Assembly (NCBI GenBank): GCA_015680685.1
Contig: MNCI01038363.1
Location: 1-64,000, forward strand
Origin: Gnetum montanum
Lineage: Eukaryota > Streptophyta > Gnetopsida > Gnetales > Gnetaceae
Reading direction: 5' to 3'
Length of the DNA stretch: 64,000 nt
The position numbers were made by a program, and so were the translations under genes. The notes beneath the pieces were generated by a model. The model searched no databases. It had not been told where the DNA came from and saw only the letters and a program-made list of their open reading frames with translations. Each line of letters starts with the position of its first letter. Position 1 is the first letter of the stretch. Positions 58,201-64,000 of the stretch are shown here, piece by piece.

Positions 58201-59294
58201 TGTGGATTGTTGAACTTAGTTTGGGGGGGATGGCGGGGGGTGGGGGGCATGAATAAGTTTCCAAAATTTAAAAATCTTTGAACAAAGAACACACATAAAA
58301 TTTAATTTGGTTTCCAACTTAGATAGTTCACACTTAGATGATAGTTTTCAAGCACACCTTCATACTTTGTTGCTCTTAAATATGGTTTGAAGGATACCAC
58401 ATCCTATACAAGCACTAAGCTCTAATTTGGATTGTTTCTTTGCTACAACTCCACTCAACCCTGCAAGCTCTTGATAAGCTTAGTATGTGGTTTTTAGGAT
58501 CCCACAACCTTTACAATCTTGAGATCCACCTCGAAGTATTGTTGCACTATACCAACACTCAATCATGCAGGATCTCGATAGGCTCAAGCAAGATGCCTTC
58601 CTATAAGAAGTACATCAATCTCGCAAGGTAACAAGGGAGAATAATAATTATAGGAGATGAATGCAACTTAGTTTTCTAATCCTTGTACTTTGAGGTACAA
58701 CACACTTTATAAGAGATAAAAGATAATACAATGAGGATCAACAATGATTATAATGATTGTCAAATAATTACACAATGATTGTACAAAATCTTGCATATTT
58801 CCCAATGAGAATGATATCTTCTTATAGTCATCATGTTTCCAAATCCATCTTGGAAATCATGCAATAGCTAGCTAATTTTCATTAAAGATGTCTTCTTCAT
58901 GGATGAGATGTCTTTCTATATTTGGTCTTTATTTTGGAAACATGTCTTTTTCTAGTGAAAGATGTCTTTTCAAAATTAGCCTACATTCTATGAAGATGTC
59001 TTTGCATGGGGAAAGACATCTTTGCCTAATGAAAGAAATCTACTATTTTTCAAAGGTGTCTTTGTCTACGCTACCTTCAATTTTGCCAAGATGGCTATTG
59101 TTTCTTGGAGATTTCTTTTCTCATCTTTATTTATCCTTTAAAATCATCGTTCCTTATCCATGTTCATCAAACTTACACAAACCTTCTTGTCCTTACCGAA
59201 GTATTCTTGTCCTATATATGAAATAATCACATAACCACACAAATGACCTTGTTCTCCATTTTTATTAATGTTTTGACATACCAAAAAGTGCATA
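58201..59294 (-). repeat. Element E 5' LTR (1,094 bp)
   Basis: On the plus strand it starts TGTGGATTGTTGAACTTAG and ends GTGCATA, followed by the AGGTT target copy. A G-rich tract at 58,223-58,247 (runs of 7, 6 and 6 G) is expanded compared with the 3' LTR, which has a single run of 5 G here. GATGTCT motifs cluster at 58,885-59,060. Confidence 0.88.
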
Positions 59295-59299
59295 AGGTT

Positions 59300-60560
59300 T
59301 GACCTAGTTTTTAGTCCCATTATGTTTTGGAGTTCTTGGGAGATGAGTTGGAGTTTGTGCATGAATGATTTTTGGATTTTTAGTGGACTACACTAGGTGC
59401 CTATTGGGACTATGCTAGCCTAGTGTAGTCCCTTCAATCATCAACATTATCCCATGTGGGAACACATATTTATGGATTTTCTCTTAATTTTTGTTCATTT
59501 GGTTAGTATTTTGAGGTTACCAAGGGTTCTAGGAAGATGTGGAGATTCTAAGATGTAGTGTTGGAGGATTGTGATGGACTGCATGGTCCATTTAACCCTT
59601 AAACCTTGGAACTACGTTGGTCCAGCATAGTGCCTAGGTCTCCTTAGCATAGTCAAAGGGAAAGGGGAGAGAGTAACACCATTTATTACAGTCAACCATA
59701 TCTTAGGCTTGCTGGAAGCTAATGCTAGGATTTGGAAGAATGTTATGTCAATTTGCAATCGATTGGAGGCTAAATGAAATGGATGGGTTGTTTGGAGTTG
59801 CATGGAAGTAAGATGTCATACTAGACTACACTGGACATCAGCTAGGACCATGCTGGCCCAGTGTAGTCCTTGGTTTTCTCTAGCTTAGTTATGGGATATG
59901 TTGGATTTTTGACACAATGGAGTTCATTTTACCAAGTTTTGATACTTTCAAGAGCTCTAGCTAGAGTTTAGAGAGGTTGGATAGTTAATTTAGTGGCTAC
60001 TAGAGGTTGGATGGATTGGGAGTAGTCCATTTCATCATGGACTATGCTAGGTATTAGCTAGGACTACATTGGCCTAGCATAGTCCCTAGGTGCCTTCAGC
60101 ATAGTCCTAAAACATAGATAATTTTTTGGTCAAAATTTGATGTACTTGGCCATGTCCCAAGGCTTCTAGTAGTGTAGGATGGAAGTAGTAGTTTTCCTAA
60201 GGCTTCCATGAATTCTAGCCTAGTGTAATCTAGCTAGGAGGTTAAAAATGCTTAGCATAGTCATGGCCTTTAGTGCCATTTTTAGGAGCGTCTAGTGGGG
60301 CCCAGTCAAAATTGTTAAGTTATCACAAAAATATTTACACAACATAGAATAGTCTCTAGTTTCCAATTTTGATGCTAAGTTAAGTAGAGTTGTGCTTAAA
60401 AACCAGGGTTCTAGTGTTGGCACCTAGGTTTAAGTAGGTTTTAATTATGGAAACTTGAAAAACATTCATTGTTACTTCACACTTCACTATTGTGTTTAAG
60501 TTGGAGAGCTATGTCACTACCGTTGCTGCCCACTACTCAACTTCAGTGTAGTTCCAACCT
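59300..60560. repeat. Satellite-like array, right part
   Basis: This continues the array broken by E. Unit starts are at about 59,385, 59,577, 59,824 and 60,040, with weaker words near 60,215 and 60,545. With E and one target copy removed, the first right-hand unit falls about 190 bases after the last left-hand unit, so the array period is preserved across the insertion. Confidence 0.8.
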
Positions 60561-60622
60561 CATGTGAAACTACTATTAGCATAGTACTTTAGAGGCCAAG
60601 GATCTTCTACATTTCTAGCACC

Positions 60623-61890
60623 ATGGTGAAAAATATGGATCTCACTAGAAACCTTGCATTGGAAGATGTAGATGCCACCAACCACCACCTAGAATTTCTA
60701 ACTTGTATAAAGATTGGAGAAGCCTCCACCATCATTTTTCCCAGGTATACCATTCACTAGTTTTGCCACTTTTTTGTGGATTCCATTTTTTGGGTTTTGT
60801 TCTGCTTCTTTGATCTAGGCTTGTATATTTGTTATTTTGGAATTCCTTAAAAATCCCATTGTAGATCTAGGACATGTTTATTCATTTTTGGTTCTAACTA
60901 GAATTTGGGTTTTGGTTACGTTGAAATTTAAATACCAATTCCATATTTTCTATGGGTTTTCTACTATTTTCACCCAAAAAAGAAATGCCACTTTTGGATT
61001 TTTCTCTAAAGAAAAGGTTATGTTTTTAAATTTTCTAAGGTCATATAGTTATTTTTTAGCATTTTTTGGTTAATAAAATTTTTGAACTAGTCAATTTTGC
61101 CCAATGGAAAATTTTCTATGACTATTTCCATCAGAATACATGTTTTCTACATGGTGCACTTATGTTAAGGCTAATGGGCTATCCTTTGTTATGTTGCAGA
61201 GGTTACTCCATCAGTTGAAGCTATGATTTTCACTTCAGGATGTGTTGAGAAGATGTTGATCCTCAAGTTTGGTGAGGTGGAATGCTCATAGGATTGGCTA
61301 TTGGACCATGCACCTGATGCCATATGTGTGAGGGTTATACACATAGGCCTATTTGGCCTCTTCATGGTTCCAAGCCCAATCTTTCCCATTGTAGAGATGT
61401 TGAACATAATTAACTCCTTTAGCTAAGGAGTTAGGAAGTTTTTCACCCATGTTCATACTATGATAATTGTTTTGGAGGTTAATGAGTTCACCTTTAGTGT
61501 CCTCTTTGATGTTTGAAATAATGGCATACTAGTTATTGCCAAAGTGGGGAGGGAGGTGGACCATTGGGAGAAAGTAGAAGAGTGGCTAAATGCTCATTGT
61601 GATAGCCAAGCATACTCTCTAAAATGAATCAATTCATTTTTCATTAGAGAGATGTATCCCTTGTTTCAATCCTAGGCATTTCCTAAATTGTTATCACAGG
61701 GAAAGATCTTGGACATAGAGAAAGCTTGGGCCATGAAGCAAGTACTCATTGAGGATGCTTGATTCAACGTGGTGCTCAATTCTAATGGGTATTGATCTTG
61801 GGGAAGTGGACTAGGCCAACATGTCTAAAGATGAAATCCTCTAGCATCTAGAGGTTGGTCTTCAGAGCTTCATCTTAGGTTTGCTTGTTT
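60623..61890 (+). pseudogene. Unidentified coding-like region with a possible intron
   Basis: An open stretch starts with ATG near 60,623 (MVKNMDLTRNLALEDVDATN) and runs to FPR at about 60,731, where a GT donor-like site follows. After a T-rich gap, a coding-like reading resumes near 61,199 (EVTPSVEAMIFTSG) and continues with stops through FTHVHTMIIVLEVNEF, VGREVDHWEKVEEWLNAH and KILDIEKAWAMKQ to about 61,760. Splicing at the obvious GT and AG gives a frame clash, so it is broken or misread. The low-repeat peptide text suggests former protein, perhaps an extra ORF of a gypsy element. I do not recognise it. Confidence 0.35.
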
Positions 61891-62925
61891 TAGCTTTGGT
61901 TTTTTTTGAAGTTATTTATTTTGTCTTAACATGCATTGGTTAATAATTGGTTTTTTGTGATCATGTCATAGGCACCATATGATTACAGTGGCCCAAGTGG
62001 CAAAGGTGGAGATGATCCCCCACCCCCTCCTACAAATGCTATTTAGTTCCATAAGTTGCCTTTTAGTTTTAGTTGTTTTAATTTCATGTTGATGGTGTTG
62101 TATGGCTACTGTTAGCCAAAACACTTTATTTTTTTTATTACTTGGACATTTTCACCATGTTAAGTGGTCATGGTTATGATGTTATGGACATTTTAACTTT
62201 GATTTTAATTTTAAATTTTAATTCTGGTTATAATGTTCAATCATTATGATTTTTCCTATGTTACTATTCTACGTTGTAATCTATGTTTCAAGGCTACATT
62301 GGCTAAACTTGGTTTTCATGTGATAGAAGGTTAAAAGGATTATGAAGAAAATTCATAAAATAAAGGAAAAATGTAACATAATGTTGTTTGCTAGTTTTGG
62401 GCAATGGCAAACCATGCAGTATTTGCTAGTTTCAGGCCATAGCAGGCCATGTGGTATTTGCTAGTTTAAGGGCATGGTAGGCCATGAGGTGTGTAAAAGC
62501 AAACATAATTTTTTGATTATTTTATATTTTTAAGATTTTTATGGAGTTTTTAGATTTAAAAATTTTATGATGTTTTTGACTTTTTAAAGCAAAAAGAAAA
62601 AAGCTTCAATATTAAAAGAATGTAAAACAGAGGTAAACTTTAAACTATAGGCAAATAAGGAATTTAACATAAACGAAGACAAGGTCATAAATAGAAAAGT
62701 AAGTAAAGTGTAAACTAGGATATCGAGCTAAAAGTACATATAGTTACAATGTTGTGAGCACATAGGATGTAAGAAGGATTAGAAGCATATATCACTTGTA
62801 CAAATATTTTCTAATCTTCAAGATATTGGGAAATGTATATGGTCTATTTTGCACTAGTTTATATTCCCCATCACCTTCACTAACAATGTTGAAAGGGAGC
62901 TCTTCCCATGGTTCATCATTGTTTT
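61890..62925. other. No gene; contains a 35-bp tandem repeat
   Basis: AT-rich sequence without a supportable gene. The only structure noted is the tandem repeat at 62,389-62,488. Confidence 0.5.
62389..62488. repeat. Three tandem 35-bp units (TGCTAGTTT...GGCCATG)
   Basis: Units start at 62,389, 62,424 and 62,459, each opening with TGCTAGTTT and containing a GGCCAT..CAGGCCATG-like dyad. They are related to the units after the D integrase at 45.8 kb. Confidence 0.8.
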
Positions 62926-63490
62926 GGAACTAGTGTACTTAGGAACTTAAGGTCTACAAAATTCAACTAGATCATGCATGAATTCTTGTGATTTGTATGG
63001 TTGGGCATAGGGGTACGTCACTACTCATCACTCTGTATAGCCTATTTTATGGATTTAAAGCTATTTTTCCTCTTGAATTGCTTCTATTTCATTGAGCTAC
63101 AATAATTCATCCTTATGTAAGAAGATCACAACTATACAACATGATGTTGAACCATTGAGTTTCTAACATTCTATGTATGGTGTTGCACCTATCCCATAAG
63201 GAATTATGACACATGTTCATATTTGTGAGCATTATGCCTATCCCATAAGAAATTGCAATGCATGTGCATTATTTATTATTTTATTCTTATATTTATAAAA
63301 TTCATTAAAAATATAAATATTTTCTTAATTTCCCACCATGGAAACATGGGTTTCTCATTGTCTTATAAGTATTATAGCCTTTTACATTTATTGAATATAA
63401 TGACACACATGAGTATTGTTGACAATCCACTCAACATCATCTTCAAAGCTTATGACCAAATCACATCACATTTTGTATGAAATAATTCCA
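62925..63490 (+). repeat. Dispersed repeat and leader-type repeat, copy 2
   Basis: The first part (to 63,037) matches 6,035-6,150; the rest matches 180-630, in the same orientation. Within it, a 53-bp-spaced pair of CCTATCCCATAAG words (near 63,188 and 63,239) is a local duplication. It probably marks the start of another plus-strand gypsy copy that runs off the window. Confidence 0.65.
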
Positions 63491-64000
63491 TTTGTCATGG
63501 CTAGTGACCCATATGATTCCACAATGATCATTTGTCATTAGAGTACCACAATGATCCCAAAACATAAAGCCTAAAGAGCCATTTGTCATATGGGTACCAC
63601 ACCATCTAGCCCCTAATAAGCCCTTCATTATATGTGTCCCACCTTCAGTGGCATCAATGTCACAACCAAGACCACAAGTTACTAATCCTCCAAAGTCTAG
63701 GGAACCATTTATTATTCAAGTCTCTTCACCTTCAACTAGTAAGCCTATAACAATCTATGACCAAAGCCCATCTATAGTGGTCCACAAATTAGAGGTTAGA
63801 AAGAAACCATCATTATAATAGTGACAAAATCAATATATTTCTAAATCAACAATGAAGTCCACTAAAGGTAACCAATGATAAAAGGCTTCGAAACAACATA
63901 TAGCAACATTAGCTACATTCATTAAAAAGGGGCCCAAGGCATGTACATCAAAAACTAAGCTACAAAATCTAAGAAGAATGAAGGAGGTTAGAACGACTAA
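63490..64000. other. No gene called; possible start of an element body
   Basis: Repetitive CATTTGTCAT words and degenerate codon-like text, possibly the leader or gag start of the element whose leader lies to the left. No domain is recognisable. Confidence 0.35.

Larger units (their letters stand above)
52768..59294 (-). mobile_element. Complete non-autonomous copia-type element E
   Basis: The only member of the B/C/E family with both LTRs complete. It is 6,527 bp with a perfect target duplication AGGTT (52,763-52,767 and 59,295-59,299). Order on the minus strand: 5' LTR (58,201-59,294), primer-binding site, gag, motif array plus TATA, ORF2, polypurine tract, 3' LTR (52,768-53,837). No protease, integrase or reverse transcriptase blocks are seen in the 4.3-kb internal region. 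It is inserted into the satellite-like array, which resumes right after it. Confidence 0.9.

Noticed and set aside
58888-59226. 112-codon plus-strand frame
   Set aside because: Inside the element E LTR across the motif array; the other E LTR and related LTRs do not preserve it.
49960-60560. CRISPR-like interpretation of the regular array
   Set aside because: Units are degenerate throughout, spacing varies by tens of bases, the context is plant retrotransposons, and no cas-like gene is present.
43242-64000. Calling D a complete element with defined LTRs
   Set aside because: Only the left edge is visible. No second copy of its terminal sequence and no remainder of the broken C LTR occur before the window ends.

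Overview
The window looks like intergenic DNA from a very large, repeat-rich plant nuclear genome. It is AT-rich and holds one intact gene, a GDSL esterase/lipase with five exons and GT-AG introns. Almost everything else is decayed, nested plant retrotransposons of Ty1/copia, Ty3/gypsy and L1-like LINE type. A gymnosperm fits best (old, heavily mutated LTR elements and little removal by recombination), but this is inference; no lineage marker was found. There is no sign of bacterial genes, tRNA, rRNA or CRISPR.

Layout. 0-9 kb: plus-strand Ty3/gypsy gag-protease remnant and two diverged LTR-like promoter regions. 9.44-11.45 kb: the GDSL gene. 12-15.3 kb: minus-strand LINE reverse transcriptase remnant. 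15.4-30 kb: minus-strand gypsy pol (called H) split by a block of two related copia-type elements, A (18,089-25,575) and B (25,576-29,402); A has an inverted solo LTR inside its right LTR. 31-37.6 kb: a second gypsy pol (G) split by a plus-strand copia element F (32,754-37,284, perfect 5-bp target duplication). 37,589-43,241: element C, a relative of B, inserted in G and itself broken at 43,242. 43.2 kb onward: a third gypsy element (D; pol at 45.9-49.2 kb, minus) and a satellite-like array (about 50.0-60.6 kb) into which element E (52,768-59,294, perfect 5-bp target duplication) has inserted. 60.6-64 kb: unidentified coding-like sequence on the plus strand, then a copy of the leader repeat also found at the left end.

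Most notable system. Elements B, C and E are one non-autonomous LTR family. Their LTRs, primer-binding site and polypurine tract match those of copia element A, which carries protease, integrase and reverse transcriptase. In place of pol they carry gag, then a short intergenic segment, then a second reading frame of about 550 codons (ORF2), conserved across the three copies and resembling the putative plant transposon protein family. In all three, a cluster of AGATGTCT/AGACATCT motifs followed by a TATA-like box lies between gag and ORF2. The same motif cluster plus TATA occurs in the LTRs. I infer that these elements carry a second, internal LTR-like promoter for ORF2, and that A-type elements supply pol in trans.

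A second notable structure is the 160-250-bp-period array, whose units share a dyad-symmetric core (ACTACACTAG...CTAGTGTAGT). It lies next to a gypsy pol that resembles the Tat/Ogre side of the superfamily. Nearly every transposon reading frame is broken by stops and frameshifts, so apart from the GDSL gene no complete protein is expected from this window.
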